DNA of 64,000 bases. Source: Fuerstiella sp. GTDB taxonomy: Bacteria > Planctomycetota > Planctomycetia > Planctomycetales > Planctomycetaceae. Position numbers and translations under genes: made by a program. How positions within the stretch are numbered: position 1 is the stretch's first letter; every line of letters begins with the position of its first letter. A model generated the notes under the pieces. The model was not told where the DNA came from. It made no database searches and saw only the letters and a list, made by a program, of their open reading frames with translations. The stretch covers positions 62,001-126,000 of the forward strand of contig JAKVAZ010000016.1 of the NCBI GenBank assembly GCA_022447225.1, written 5' to 3'. Positions 45,095 to 54,709 of this stretch are shown here, one piece after another.

Positions 45095-45218
45095 TAACGG
45101 TAATCCCTTGACTGGTTTCGAACTCTTGCTGCTACGGCACTCGCGCCGATCGTTCTTCTGCTGATGAGGAACCACATGTCTGTCACGTTTTAAGATTCCC
45201 ATGTCAATTTCCGGTCCA

Positions 45219-45239
45219 GGTCTCTGATTCAGACCTGTT
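45219..45239 (+). other. Hairpin downstream of the double-cupin gene
   Basis: CAGGTCT (45219-45225) and AGACCTG (45233-45239) form a seven-base-pair stem with a seven-base loop. There is no T tract, so it may be an mRNA 3' stabiliser rather than a terminator. Confidence 0.4.
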
Positions 45240-45337
45240 CGGGCCTGCTGTCTCAGGAGGCAGATACGGTTCTGTCCGAATGGTTCGCGCTCGAGATCGG
45301 AGCCGGACAATCAATATCCATACTGGTAAAACGATTT

Positions 45338-46684
45338 ATGTCCACATCAGCAACGCTTCAGTCCGATGGACTCCCGTTTTGGCTTGATCTGTACCGCCCT
45401 GGATATCCCTCGCTTGATCATGATCTTAGCGTGGACATTGTGGTGATTGGTGCCGGTATCAGTGGTCTGAAACTGGCTCGCTGTCTGTCCCGGTACGGTC
45501 TTGACGTGGTTGTGATCGAAGCCGGTCGTGTTGGAGACGGTGCTTCATCCCGCAACCAGGGGTGCATCACTTACAATGTGGGCAGCTACGGGGAATTTGC
45601 AAAGACTCACTCACGCGAGACGGCACGTGAGTTGTGGCGGCTGGGGATGGAAAGTCATCGTTGTATTACAGAACAAATCCAGGAGTACGAAATCGAGTGT
45701 GATTACCAGGTGAATGGTGTGTTCACGTTTTTGCGTCCGGATACACCAGGGTGGCAGGACCAGCTTGAATCGTTCAGGACAGACTGCAGGATGCTTGGTG
45801 AGGATGGTTTTGATGCCAAAGTACTGGATGCGGATGAAACACGGGAACGTTCCGGCAGCCCGTTTCCTGTCGCGGCATTTGCCCATCTGGAAGCGGCACA
45901 GTTTCACTCGGGTAAATTTGTGACTGGTTTGGCGCGCGGTCTTTCGAATCGGGACAAGGTCCGTATCTTTGAAAATTCTCGTGCTCAGCAGATCCAGCGG
46001 TCCGGTGACACCGTGAAAGTGCAGACTGCCGACGGGGTGATCACTGCGGAACGTGTCTTTCTGGCAACCAATGCACTGGTTCCACAATTTATTCCGGGTC
46101 TGGAACACGGGCTGCGTGCTGAACGTGGTCAGGTTTTCGTCACTGAGCCGCTTACGGAACGTCCCTGTCAGGGGTGCTGTGGTGGCCAGCTTGCATGGTG
46201 GCGCGAAGTTGTAGAGGCTGATGGAAGGTTCCGGCTGCTCTTCGGCGGCGGACGGGGGCGAGACGAGCCGGATAGTCTGTTTCCGCAGTTCACTAAGGAC
46301 GGTGATCCTCATCCGGTGTTGGAGAAAAAAGGATTCAGCCCGTCAGCCGAACATCAGCGCCGACTTGACACTCAGTTTGCCATCTTCTTCCCGCACCTGG
46401 CCGGGGTGCGGATCACACATCGCTGGGGCGGGCTGCAGTCCTTTACCTGCGATGATCTTCCGATGATCGGAGAGTTCGATCCTTCGCGCCGAGTGCACGG
46501 CATCGCAGGGCTCTCCGGCAAAGGAAACTGTTTTGCGGACGTCGGTGCTGAGTACCTGGCGGGCAGGGCGGCGGGCGTTGAGAGTGACATAGAGGTCCGG
46601 TACGGGGCGCTTATGGAAAAAATGCTCAGGCCAGGTCGGGATGGAGCTAACTGGGACTCGTGGGAGACGACCCACCGAATTTGA
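45338..46684 (+). CDS. FAD-dependent oxidoreductase (DadA/PuuB-like)
   Basis: A 448-aa D-amino-acid-oxidase-superfamily flavoprotein. The Rossmann dinucleotide motif VVIGAGISGLKLARCLS is at about residues 30-46, followed by VIEAGRVGDGASSRNQG and the second nucleotide-contacting segment RVFLATNAL. C-terminal HRWGGLQSFTCDDLPMIGEF and IAGLSGKGN match the FAD-binding end of gamma-glutamylputrescine oxidase-like enzymes. It probably oxidises an amine or imino acid in the cytoplasm; an imine product is a natural substrate for RidA, encoded 7 kb away. A ten-base-pair hairpin follows the stop. Confidence 0.88.
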   Translation: MSTSATLQSDGLPFWLDLYRPGYPSLDHDLSVDIVVIGAGISGLKLARCLSRYGLDVVVIEAGRVGDGASSRNQGCITYNVGSYGEFAKTHSRETARELWRLGMESHRCITEQIQEYEIECDYQVNGVFTFLRPDTPGWQDQLESFRTDCRMLGEDGFDAKVLDADETRERSGSPFPVAAFAHLEAAQFHSGKFVTGLARGLSNRDKVRIFENSRAQQIQRSGDTVKVQTADGVITAERVFLATNALVPQFIPGLEHGLRAERGQVFVTEPLTERPCQGCCGGQLAWWREVVEADGRFRLLFGGGRGRDEPDSLFPQFTKDGDPHPVLEKKGFSPSAEHQRRLDTQFAIFFPHLAGVRITHRWGGLQSFTCDDLPMIGEFDPSRRVHGIAGLSGKGNCFADVGAEYLAGRAAGVESDIEVRYGALMEKMLRPGRDGANWDSWETTHRI

Positions 46685-47025
46685 AATGGTCTGTGTCTCG
46701 GCGCTTTCAGATTTTATCACGGGAGTTGAGTCGCCGAGACAGTCATGTTTCGTTTCACAGGACATATTCCACTGCGACTTGTATCCGGAAATCGTTATTG
46801 GGAACCGTACCAGGTCATTGAATTGTTCACGTTGTCCTCCAGATGATTAAAAGCACCCTGTTTTAATTTGTTTTCAGTCGCAACTCAGTAGGCCTTCGAC
46901 GTTCTCCACCCCTGCCGGCCGTCTCTTTCGACAACGATTACAATGACTCGTCGAGATCCTCGGGGTGGTCATGAAATTTTAAATGAGCACCATTCAGCAG
47001 GTGTCATTTATTTGGTGCCGTTGTC
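46685..47025. other. Intergenic region before the MFS gene
   Basis: About 341 bases holding the hairpin above and no other recognisable element. The MFS start lacks a ribosome site. A short in-frame piece at 46983-47180 is a frame artefact. Confidence 0.35.
46694..46741 (+). other. Ten-base-pair inverted repeat after the FAD oxidoreductase
   Basis: TGTCTCGGCG (46694-46703) pairs perfectly with CGCCGAGACA (46732-46741) around a 28-base loop, starting ten bases after the stop codon. No T run follows. A transcript end-structure or factor-binding site is likely. Confidence 0.5.
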
Positions 47026-48216
47026 ATGCAGACAGAAAAGAAACAAACCCTGGCAGTGAGTGCCGGCGTACACGCGACCCAGGACGGACTGACATCTACG
47101 GTCTATGTGCTGCTGCCCATACTGGCGCAGTCTCTAAGCCTGGGTTACGCTCAGGTGGGAATCGTGCGGGCGGTCTATAGCGGCATAATGTGGGTGTTTG
47201 AAATTCCGGCCGGGATCTTGGCGGAACGCTTTGGAGAACGGCGACTTTTGGTATTTGGTTTGATGACGGCAGGTCTGGGTTACGGAATACTGTCGACTGC
47301 CAATACTGTCTATGGTGTGCTGTTTGCATTGTTGATCGCCGGTACAGGCGCTGCATTTCAACACTCTTTGAGCTCCTCGCTGATCAGTCGGGTCTTCGAC
47401 GGGACCCGTCGGCGTGTGGCGTTGGGTACTTATAACGCGAGCGGTGATGCCGGCAAGTTGTTGTTTACTGGTGTTGCCAGTCTGTTGTTCGGTGTCGGCA
47501 TTGCCTGGCAGGTGGTTGTGGGCGGTTACGGGATTCTGGCACTGCTTGCCTCGGTCGGACTGTGGTTGGTTCTGCGACGACGTTTCAAAGGTGCAGAATC
47601 GGTTCAGCCTGGGGACTCAGCTACCACTGCCGGCTGGGGGATTACTGACCGTTCAGGATTTCGTTGGCTGGCCGCAATCGTGTTTTTCGACATTGCCGTG
47701 CAGGACGGATTTTTAGTGTTTGTTGCGTTTCTGATGGTCGAGAAAAACATGCCTGCCGGTCTGGCTGCTTTTGCAGTTGTGGCAACGCTCGCAGGCGGAG
47801 TCATCGGAAAATATATCTGTGGTCATCTGTCTGCGCGCTTCGGAGTCGTTCGTTCTGTGGTTCTGGTGGAGGCATGTACTGCTGCCGGGATTGTGGGTGT
47901 CATCCTGTTGCCTCCGGTGGCCGCGTTCGTTTTGCTGCCCGTGGTAGGGGTTGTGTTACAGGGGTCATCGACGATTACCTATGGTTCGGTGAGCCAGTTT
48001 GTGGATGAAACTCGTCAGTCGCGCGGGTTTGCCGTGATCTACAGCATGGCGAATGCGGCGTCTGTCGCCGGTCCGGTGGGGTTTGGCATGATCAGTGATT
48101 TCTTCAGTGTGGGCGCAGCAGTGGGGATCATGGCGATAGTGACTTTGCTGCCGCTGGGAATGTGCGGCCGATTACAGGCTGGTCTGAACCGAGTTGCCAC
48201 GAAGGGACGACCGTAG
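47026..48216 (+). CDS. Major facilitator superfamily transporter
   Basis: A 396-aa MFS permease with twelve predicted spans in two six-helix halves. The cytoplasmic loop LAERFGERRLLVFG after span two is the characteristic motif A-like GxxxDRxGRR region. Other spans include VFGLMTAGLGYGILS, LFTGVASLLFGVGIAW, AAFAVVATLAGGVIG and LPVVGVVLQG. No substrate-specific signature is evident; sugar, organic acid or drug export or uptake are all possible. It ends the plus-strand group that begins at 40855 and converges with the FG-GAP gene. Confidence 0.88.
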   Translation: MQTEKKQTLAVSAGVHATQDGLTSTVYVLLPILAQSLSLGYAQVGIVRAVYSGIMWVFEIPAGILAERFGERRLLVFGLMTAGLGYGILSTANTVYGVLFALLIAGTGAAFQHSLSSSLISRVFDGTRRRVALGTYNASGDAGKLLFTGVASLLFGVGIAWQVVVGGYGILALLASVGLWLVLRRRFKGAESVQPGDSATTAGWGITDRSGFRWLAAIVFFDIAVQDGFLVFVAFLMVEKNMPAGLAAFAVVATLAGGVIGKYICGHLSARFGVVRSVVLVEACTAAGIVGVILLPPVAAFVLLPVVGVVLQGSSTITYGSVSQFVDETRQSRGFAVIYSMANAASVAGPVGFGMISDFFSVGAAVGIMAIVTLLPLGMCGRLQAGLNRVATKGRP

Positions 48217-48544
48217 TGAACAGACCATTGGAGCTCAAAATAACCTCAATATGGTTCACTGATTTTGACCCAGGTGCAAGGTCCTGCGTGCCACGGTTTG
48301 CCGCAGATTCCCTGTAGGACGGTACAGGGACAGTGAGCAGTTTTCTCAACAACCGACAGACGTTTATCCGGGTGCTGTTACCCTCAGAGCATCTCTGCTC
48401 GGCAGATCATCCGGTTTTCCCCATCAACCCTGCTGTGAAACATGATGATTTGCCATCGGGGGGTGGACTCACAGGGCTGGGTTGATCTGTCTGCCGGTCG
48501 CAACGTCCGTCGCCATGGCTGCGAAAAGATACTACCTGCCGGTT
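48217..48544. other. Convergent intergenic region
   Basis: About 328 bases between the MFS and FG-GAP genes, which converge. It includes the hairpin at 48309-48330 listed separately. No gene is apparent. Confidence 0.4.
48309..48330 (+). terminator. Candidate terminator hairpin for the MFS gene
   Basis: TCCCTGTA (48309-48316) and TACAGGGA (48323-48330) form an eight-base-pair stem with a six-base loop. A TTTT tract follows eleven bases later, so intrinsic termination is only possible, not certain. Confidence 0.4.
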
Positions 48545-51478
48545 TTATTGAGTGCATTCCACTGCGATTTCCCTCAGGTAGGCAGTGTTGGCGCCGTCAG
48601 GTGAGGTAAATATCGCACGATACTGTAACCAGCGATGTTCAGCCGGAATACCGACCAATGCCGCCGGAGATTCCCGATAGAACGATTTTGGCCCGGTGGG
48701 GCCGTGCCAGTCAGTTGCCGTCAGCATGTTTTTCTGTGAAGCGCTGCGAACCTGAAATGTTATCGCCGTTCCGTGATTCGTTTCCGCATTCCAGTGGAAT
48801 CGTGCGAACAACGTGTTCTGTGGTGCATCGACCGGTTCGAATATGTACTCCCATCGTTGTTTGCGGTCGTAGATGTTGCCGGCATCGACCATCGCGTCGA
48901 GATGGACGCCAACGGTGGGCAGATTGGTGCGACGCCCACCTGCAAAACCCTGCTGGCCGCCCCAAAAGATGTCGGTGCCCCCCAATCCGTGATCGAAATT
49001 TTTCTGATGGTTGGAAACAATCAGTTCCGGCCAGCCGTCTCGATTCAGATCCAGTGCATCAATTGCTGCGCCGGATGCTGCCGAGAGCAGGGTCCGCCGT
49101 TTTGCATTGTAGTTACGGCTGCCGTCGCCCCAGTACAGGAATGTGGGAATCCTGCGGTTCGTATTGGATTTGTAGTTGCTCATGGCGATATCCAGATGAC
49201 CGTCTCGGTTGAAATCGGCGATGCTGGCATCGAGCGCCGCGTATCCTTCCAGTTCGGTCGGAGGATTGACTGCAAATCCCTGTGGGCTGCCCCAGTAAAT
49301 GAACGTTGGGGTATTGACCGTATAGCGAGTGGTGTCCGCACCGCTGGTGAATACCAGATCGAGCCAGCCGTCACGATCCAGATCAGCGCTCACTGCATGT
49401 GGCGAGCCGCTGGCCGGCAGGCGTTCACTGTTTTCGCGTTGATATCCCTTCTGACTCCCGTACCAGATTTCCGAAGTCTCCGAATTTCCCAGTGGAAAGA
49501 TCAGATCCAGGTGTCCGTCACGGTTCAGGTCGGCAATTGAGTTGGCTTCGGTCCCCGGGGCTGACAACTCAAATTCGTACGTCCTGGCTCCGTCAAATCG
49601 TTTTTCGTTACCCCACAGAATAACGGTGCGGGCGTTTGTCTTTTCTGCGTCTCGGAAGGATCCTGGTACCGTGTAAACGATGTCGAGCCAGCCGTCACGG
49701 TTCAGGTCGGCCACACTGCTGCTCATGGGATTTCTGACCGGTAACTCCGTTTGACTGCGTGCGCTGAAACCAGCGGGAGAACCCCACATGATATTTGCGT
49801 GCATGGATCGATCGCTGAGAAACAGCAGATCGGGAAACCCGTCGTCATCCAGATCGGCGACGCTGTACTCCATGTGAGGATTTGCCTCGAGGATCGTGGC
49901 CGAAGCACTGGAATAATGGTGGCCTGAGTTGCCCCAAAAAATGACGGCCGGTCGAGTTGTGTTGTTTCCGCTGAGATGACTGACCAGCAAAACATCGGTC
50001 CGGCCGTCACGATTTAAATCTGCAACGCCACTGCCAATTGTTCCGAAACCGGTCAATTCCTGTCGACGCCAGGATGCATAGCCATCCGGGCTGCCCCAGT
50101 AAATGTATGAGGGTACGTCGTTTCTTTCTGCATCACGGCTGTTGCCGAACAGAATATCAGGAGTTTCATCGCCGTTCAGATCGGCCACCTGAACCGTCGC
50201 AGATCCCAGGGTGGGCAAATCTGTTCGTTTTGTTTCGTCGAACCCCTGTTCGGAGGCCCAGAAGATCGTGGAATCGGAACCGGGTTGTCTGCGTCCTCTG
50301 ACGAATCCTGGTCCCTCATTTGCAAGCACGATCTCCGGTCGTCCGTCACGATTCAGGTCGGCCGTGGCAATTCCTTTACAATTATCTGCCGGCAGTTCGA
50401 GGCATTGTTCGACGTTCAGACCTTCCGCCTGTCCGTAATACACCACAGCTTTCTCGGTACCGCCGATCACAAGATCCGCGAAGTGATCGCCGTTGAGCTG
50501 TGTTGCCACTAATGTCTGCATGCCCCGGTTTTGACCAAAGCGATCTTGACCGAACGTCGTCAGCCGCAGTGCTTCTCTGTTTAAAATCTGTCGATGCGCG
50601 ACATCGAAATCTCCGTTTCCGTCGTTGAAATAAACATATGCGCTCTGCTCTTCGCGGTTAAAATTCACGAATGCCAGATCAGGTGCAGTGTCGCCGTTGA
50701 AATCGCCCATCGCGACGTCAGCCGCACTAATTGTGGGGACTGAAGTTCGCCGTGTAGGATGAAATCCATCGGCGCTGCCCCAATAGATCCAGGATTCGAG
50801 ATGCAGGTGATATCCCCACGATTCTCCTCGTTCGTCACCGCGATTCGACAGAACGACTTCCGGCAGGCCATCGCCATTCAGGTCGCCGACCGCCACGCCA
50901 CTGGCCAGGAAACTTGGCAGTTCAGTGCGGTTCATCGGGGAGAATCCTGAATCGCTGCCCCAGTAAATCTGAGAATTCTGATCAGGACGGTAGTTGTGCA
51001 TGAAATTGGCGAACACGATGTCAGGATGACCGTCACCGTTGAGATCCGTAATTTTGGCGCGTCCGCCCCCCATCGTCGGCAGCCGTGTGATTGCGGATCT
51101 CGTTTGGTCCAGCCAGGTCAACAGCGAGAACGGTGCACGCATCCGCCACATTTCCGGCAACAGCGACCGGAAGCCGTCTGTACTTCCCCAGTAGATAAGT
51201 GAATCGGGTGTGTAGACGCTGTCGTGGTCCTGTGTGAACAGCAGGTCAATTTCACCATCCAGATTGAAGTCCAGGCGGTTGATCGTTTGCACACGTCCCT
51301 GTCGCGACACGTACAGGTTTTGACCACCATCAGCGGCGGCTCCTTCTCGCAGCTGTTCGAAGCCGCTGCGTCGAAGAAAGACGGGATCACCTGCGACAGC
51401 AACTGTGACGAACTGCAAAATCATCATCGCTGTGGTAATGAGCGAAGTTTGTGCTTTCGCCATGTCAGATTGTGGCAT
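48545..51478 (-). CDS. Exported FG-GAP/VCBS repeat protein with 14 calcium-type repeats
   Basis: A 977-aa secreted protein. AAGGAAG lies upstream of two adjacent ATG codons (51481, 51478); the second has better spacing. A hydrophobic leader (MMILQFVTVAVAG) precedes the repeats. I count fourteen D-x-N/D-x-D/N-G calcium-like motifs (DLNGDGHPDI, DLNRDGWLDI, DFNRDGHLDI and others), most paired with an IYWGS or ILWGN strand. Fourteen could form two seven-bladed propellers, as in integrin-like FG-GAP proteins. A beta-rich tail follows. It probably binds a polysaccharide or protein at the surface. It is the last gene of a minus-strand operon, 32 bases after the creatininase. Confidence 0.88.
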   Translation of the reverse strand: MPQSDMAKAQTSLITTAMMILQFVTVAVAGDPVFLRRSGFEQLREGAAADGGQNLYVSRQGRVQTINRLDFNLDGEIDLLFTQDHDSVYTPDSLIYWGSTDGFRSLLPEMWRMRAPFSLLTWLDQTRSAITRLPTMGGGRAKITDLNGDGHPDIVFANFMHNYRPDQNSQIYWGSDSGFSPMNRTELPSFLASGVAVGDLNGDGLPEVVLSNRGDERGESWGYHLHLESWIYWGSADGFHPTRRTSVPTISAADVAMGDFNGDTAPDLAFVNFNREEQSAYVYFNDGNGDFDVAHRQILNREALRLTTFGQDRFGQNRGMQTLVATQLNGDHFADLVIGGTEKAVVYYGQAEGLNVEQCLELPADNCKGIATADLNRDGRPEIVLANEGPGFVRGRRQPGSDSTIFWASEQGFDETKRTDLPTLGSATVQVADLNGDETPDILFGNSRDAERNDVPSYIYWGSPDGYASWRRQELTGFGTIGSGVADLNRDGRTDVLLVSHLSGNNTTRPAVIFWGNSGHHYSSASATILEANPHMEYSVADLDDDGFPDLLFLSDRSMHANIMWGSPAGFSARSQTELPVRNPMSSSVADLNRDGWLDIVYTVPGSFRDAEKTNARTVILWGNEKRFDGARTYEFELSAPGTEANSIADLNRDGHLDLIFPLGNSETSEIWYGSQKGYQRENSERLPASGSPHAVSADLDRDGWLDLVFTSGADTTRYTVNTPTFIYWGSPQGFAVNPPTELEGYAALDASIADFNRDGHLDIAMSNYKSNTNRRIPTFLYWGDGSRNYNAKRRTLLSAASGAAIDALDLNRDGWPELIVSNHQKNFDHGLGGTDIFWGGQQGFAGGRRTNLPTVGVHLDAMVDAGNIYDRKQRWEYIFEPVDAPQNTLFARFHWNAETNHGTAITFQVRSASQKNMLTATDWHGPTGPKSFYRESPAALVGIPAEHRWLQYRAIFTSPDGANTAYLREIAVECTQ

Positions 51479-51510
51479 CATTGCTTCCTTAATCATCCGG
51501 CAACTGTCGA

Positions 51511-52506
51511 TCAGGATTTGTCGGCTTCAGTTGCTGCGATCATTGTCTGCATTTTATCGACCACAAAATTGATGGCTCTGGTCAAAATGATTTCGCCCGT
51601 TTTTTCATGCGCCAGCAGAGCTTCTTCCTGACGTCTTCGGTCGCGGCCGTTTTCTCCGGCAAGATCAATTTCTCCGTCTTTGAATGATCGTCTGTCACGA
51701 CGAAGAAATTCTTCAACTTCAGGAGAAAAGTCGGATTCGTAATTCAACTTTGCATCATCGTACTCTTCCATCGTGAACGGCCGCAGTCGCCCGGGAAAAG
51801 CAGCTTTGTAAATCGATGTTTCAAACTCACCCGCATGAGATGTTAGTTGCTTCGAACGCACAAACGTCTTGAGCTCGCTTTGGGGAGTACCGGACCAGTA
51901 CGAGTCGGCGTCGATATTGATCCCCAGTTTCGTTCGCCATTCAGGCAGAGCTTCCTGGAGCGGCTGATGATTGCCACCATGGCCGTTAAGTACCAGAATC
52001 GTGCGAATTCCGTGGGCCTTGAGGCTTTCCATTACATCAAACACATACGCCTGGAAGGTTTCTTTGCGCAGGGTGATCGTTCCTTTACGTGCCATGTGAT
52101 AGGGGGCATATCCGCAGGGGCTGGGCGGAGCAACAATGACCTGAGGAAAGAGCTGAAGTGCCGCCTGCTGGGATATCAGTGTTGCATTGGCCACATCAGC
52201 GACCATAGCCATGTGTTCGTTGTGCTGTTCGATTGAGCCGGTAGGGAGAATTGCGGCTTTCAGTTGACCACCTTCCAGAAGCTCCCGGATTTCTTTACGG
52301 GTGTTCTCCCACAGAAGAACTTTGTCGGGATTGATGAACGATCTGCCTGCTTTGGACAGCGATTCGGCGGTAAACGGCAGTGAACCAGGTGCCTGCGCCA
52401 GTGACGGGCGGCTGCTCCCGTTCGTGACGGCCGCTGCGCCCGCAGTTCCGGCGGCAGCCGTCCCGAAAGCCTGAATAAAACTGCGTCGATTGGATTTCTC
52501 ACTCAT
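51511..52506 (-). CDS. Tat-exported creatininase-family amidohydrolase
   Basis: A 331-aa metal-dependent hydrolase. The Tat leader is MSEKSNRRSFIQAFGTAAAG. The creatininase metal motif reads GSIEQHNEHMAMVADVAN, with Glu, His and Asp ligands, and NGHGGNHQPLQEAL supplies the second His site. Family members hydrolyse cyclic or linear amides such as creatinine or formamide-like substrates, usually in the cytoplasm; export is unusual. AGGAC eight bases before the ATG overlaps the upstream stop codon, so translation with the amidohydrolase (four bases apart) is likely coupled. Confidence 0.88.
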   Translation of the reverse strand: MSEKSNRRSFIQAFGTAAAGTAGAAAVTNGSSRPSLAQAPGSLPFTAESLSKAGRSFINPDKVLLWENTRKEIRELLEGGQLKAAILPTGSIEQHNEHMAMVADVANATLISQQAALQLFPQVIVAPPSPCGYAPYHMARKGTITLRKETFQAYVFDVMESLKAHGIRTILVLNGHGGNHQPLQEALPEWRTKLGINIDADSYWSGTPQSELKTFVRSKQLTSHAGEFETSIYKAAFPGRLRPFTMEEYDDAKLNYESDFSPEVEEFLRRDRRSFKDGEIDLAGENGRDRRRQEEALLAHEKTGEIILTRAINFVVDKMQTMIAATEADKS

Positions 52507-52510
52507 GGCG

Positions 52511-53485
52511 TTAGTCCTGTCGTTTGAAGAAGAAATTTTCAGCGGTTGTTACCAGAATTTTTTGCTTATCCGACTTTGAGAGAAAATCGGCGTGTTCGCT
52601 GATGATGCCCACTGCCGCTGTTAACGTGTGACCGTTTTTGGTTTGCAGCGGAGCGTCGCTTTCCCACATGCATCGTTCCGGACCAAAGGCACTCACGACT
52701 CGTTCAATCAGCGTCAGCATGTCGAGATAGGGCGGCGTCTTTTGTCCAAAAGCATAGAATGCGCCAATTTTAAGCATGACGTTTTTATGTCGAGCCATCT
52801 TCATAAGCTGAACAATTTCCTCTTCGACAAACATCATGTTGCGACCGATAAGGCAAAAATGATCGATGATGACTGGTGTCTCGGGAAACTTCGTACACAT
52901 ACGGTCGAGTTCTGGAAGGTCCGAAGGCAGCATCAGAAAGCTGAGTGCCAGGTTGTGCTCCGCAGCGGTCGTAAACATTTTGTCGTACCCGGGATGTTCC
53001 AGCCATTGCACTCCGTCGTTAAAGTTTGGCCGGGTCGACTGTCCGCGAATGCGAAACGCGTAGATGCCCCCTTGAGACAGTTCGATCATCATCCGGTCAG
53101 GACCGGCCAGTGAAACGTCAGTGACGGCGGGAACGACCCCTGTGCCAGTGAATTGTCCGGGATACCTGGCGATCACATCCAGAATATAGCTGTGGTCCAG
53201 TCCGTACCAGGTCATCTGAACAAGGTTAAATCGATTGATACCGGCTGGTCGTCCAAGTTCCATGACTTCTTCGGCGGAGAAACTCGGGAACCACCGGTCG
53301 TCCTTTGTGAATCCGGCCGCCAGCGGATATTTCTGCGTGTCGGACGTCCAGATGTGCACATGAGCATCAATGATTCGGTGGTTGGACAGCACCGGCGGAG
53401 TTGTCGACCCGCAGGTCGACAACCTGCCTGTGAATGCCGCCGGAGCGACCGTTCCGGCCTTCTGCAAAAATTCTCTGCGTTGCAT
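52511..53485 (-). CDS. Tat-exported amidohydrolase (TIM-barrel, amidohydrolase-2 family)
   Basis: A 324-aa hydrolase or decarboxylase. I start it at ATG 53485 because GAAGG lies seven bases upstream and MQRREFLQKAGTV is a Tat leader; the longer frame from 53527 has no leader at its start. The metal site is visible as IIDAHVHIWTSD (HxH), then PVIIDHFCLIG with a His and CMWESDAPL with the catalytic Asp. Family members act on lactones, cyclic amides or aromatic acids. It lies between RidA (63 bases upstream) and creatininase (4 bases downstream). Confidence 0.88.
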   Translation of the reverse strand: MQRREFLQKAGTVAPAAFTGRLSTCGSTTPPVLSNHRIIDAHVHIWTSDTQKYPLAAGFTKDDRWFPSFSAEEVMELGRPAGINRFNLVQMTWYGLDHSYILDVIARYPGQFTGTGVVPAVTDVSLAGPDRMMIELSQGGIYAFRIRGQSTRPNFNDGVQWLEHPGYDKMFTTAAEHNLALSFLMLPSDLPELDRMCTKFPETPVIIDHFCLIGRNMMFVEEEIVQLMKMARHKNVMLKIGAFYAFGQKTPPYLDMLTLIERVVSAFGPERCMWESDAPLQTKNGHTLTAAVGIISEHADFLSKSDKQKILVTTAENFFFKRQD

Positions 53486-53548
53486 ACTGCAGCCTTCACG
53501 GGACCGACGGTGCAATGACCCGAACATCGCAGAGGTTCCGGATAGATC

Positions 53549-54139
53549 TCACGATTCACGAACCTGAAACACGGCTTCAATTTCGACGGCAATGCCGAAC
53601 GGCAAACCACTCATTCCCACGGCACTGCGGGCGCCCTTACCGGCTTGTTCACCAAACACATCGATCATCAGCGTACTGAACCCGTTGATAACCTGAGGAT
53701 GTTGTGTGAAGTCGTCCGTGCTGTTGACCATTCCGGTCACTTTGACAAGGCGTTCGACCTTGTCGAGGCTTCCCAGCGCACCGCGTATTGTGCTGAGCAT
53801 GTCCAGTCCTGTCAGACGGGCGGCAGTCTGTGCTTCTTCCATGGACAGCGATTTACCGACTTTCCCTTTGACAAAACCACCATCCGGTTTTCGAGGACCG
53901 TGTCCCGAAAGATAGAGTATGTTTTCAACCTGTACGGCAGGTCTGAATGGGGCACTGGGTGCACTCGATTCACGCAGTTCTATTCCTAAATCACGAAGCC
54001 TGGCTTCTGCACCGGATGTCCGTTCAACACCTGCTTGTACCAGTGTGGAGTTTGATCTGGGAACCAGCGACCCGGCAGTGGCTCCTGCTGTGAATATAGC
54101 GCAGCTCCCAAGAAAACGACGTCGACTCGCAATTGACAT
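53549..54139 (-). CDS. Tat-exported RidA/YjgF-family protein
   Basis: A 196-aa protein with leader MSIASRRRFLGSCAIFTAGA and a RidA trimer domain. The key arginine lies in ARSAVGMSGLPFGIAVEIEAV, matching the imine-binding Arg of active RidA proteins. RidA proteins hydrolyse reactive enamine or imine intermediates; this one would act outside the cytoplasm. AGAGGA nine bases upstream supports the ATG. It opens the four-gene minus-strand unit RidA, amidohydrolase, creatininase, FG-GAP. Confidence 0.88.
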   Translation of the reverse strand: MSIASRRRFLGSCAIFTAGATAGSLVPRSNSTLVQAGVERTSGAEARLRDLGIELRESSAPSAPFRPAVQVENILYLSGHGPRKPDGGFVKGKVGKSLSMEEAQTAARLTGLDMLSTIRGALGSLDKVERLVKVTGMVNSTDDFTQHPQVINGFSTLMIDVFGEQAGKGARSAVGMSGLPFGIAVEIEAVFQVRES

Positions 54140-54709
54140 GATTGACTGTTCCTCTTTGGGCGATCGTAATTTTGACCGATACAGAAAGCTTCAGATTCGA
54201 AGCGAGTTCCCACGATAGCCCTGAAGGTCACCTCAGGCAACTTCCACGTGGGGCCCCGGTCACGATCAAGTTCGTTTGTTGCGACTGGTGATTATTTCTT
54301 AAAGAGAACGGCCATTACATTTTCAACAGGATTGAACGAGTCTGTCAGACGAGGCTGGTTCGGAGCATACAGGATACTTTGTCGGGAAACATACATCTGT
54401 TGTTTGCATAATCCGCCCCACAGCCGTTCATGACTGATGGTACAGCACGGAAGATGTTCATAGCTGGTGAGAATGCAAACCGCTTTGTGAACGATCGTCT
54501 GCCTGCTTATGTCTTTTGAGATTATCCGACGCTAACATCGGATTTGCTGATGAACGCGACTGCCGTCGAAAGATCACGATCACCGGTTTGATGCCAGAGT
54601 GACGGCGACGACGAATGAGGGAAGATCCGATACGTTGGATCATTCGTGGAATAAGTATTCAGTTCTTCTGTCCGATGACATGGTTTCGAACGTACCTGGT
54701 GAGGATCCC
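54140..54709. other. Divergent intergenic region between RidA and Tat glycosidase paralogue 2
   Basis: About 570 bases with no gene apparent, likely holding divergent promoters. A small hairpin (GATCC-GATACGTT-GGATC) lies near 54624-54642. The frame starting at 54599 is continuous with the glycosidase gene, but the leader begins at 54710. Confidence 0.35.
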
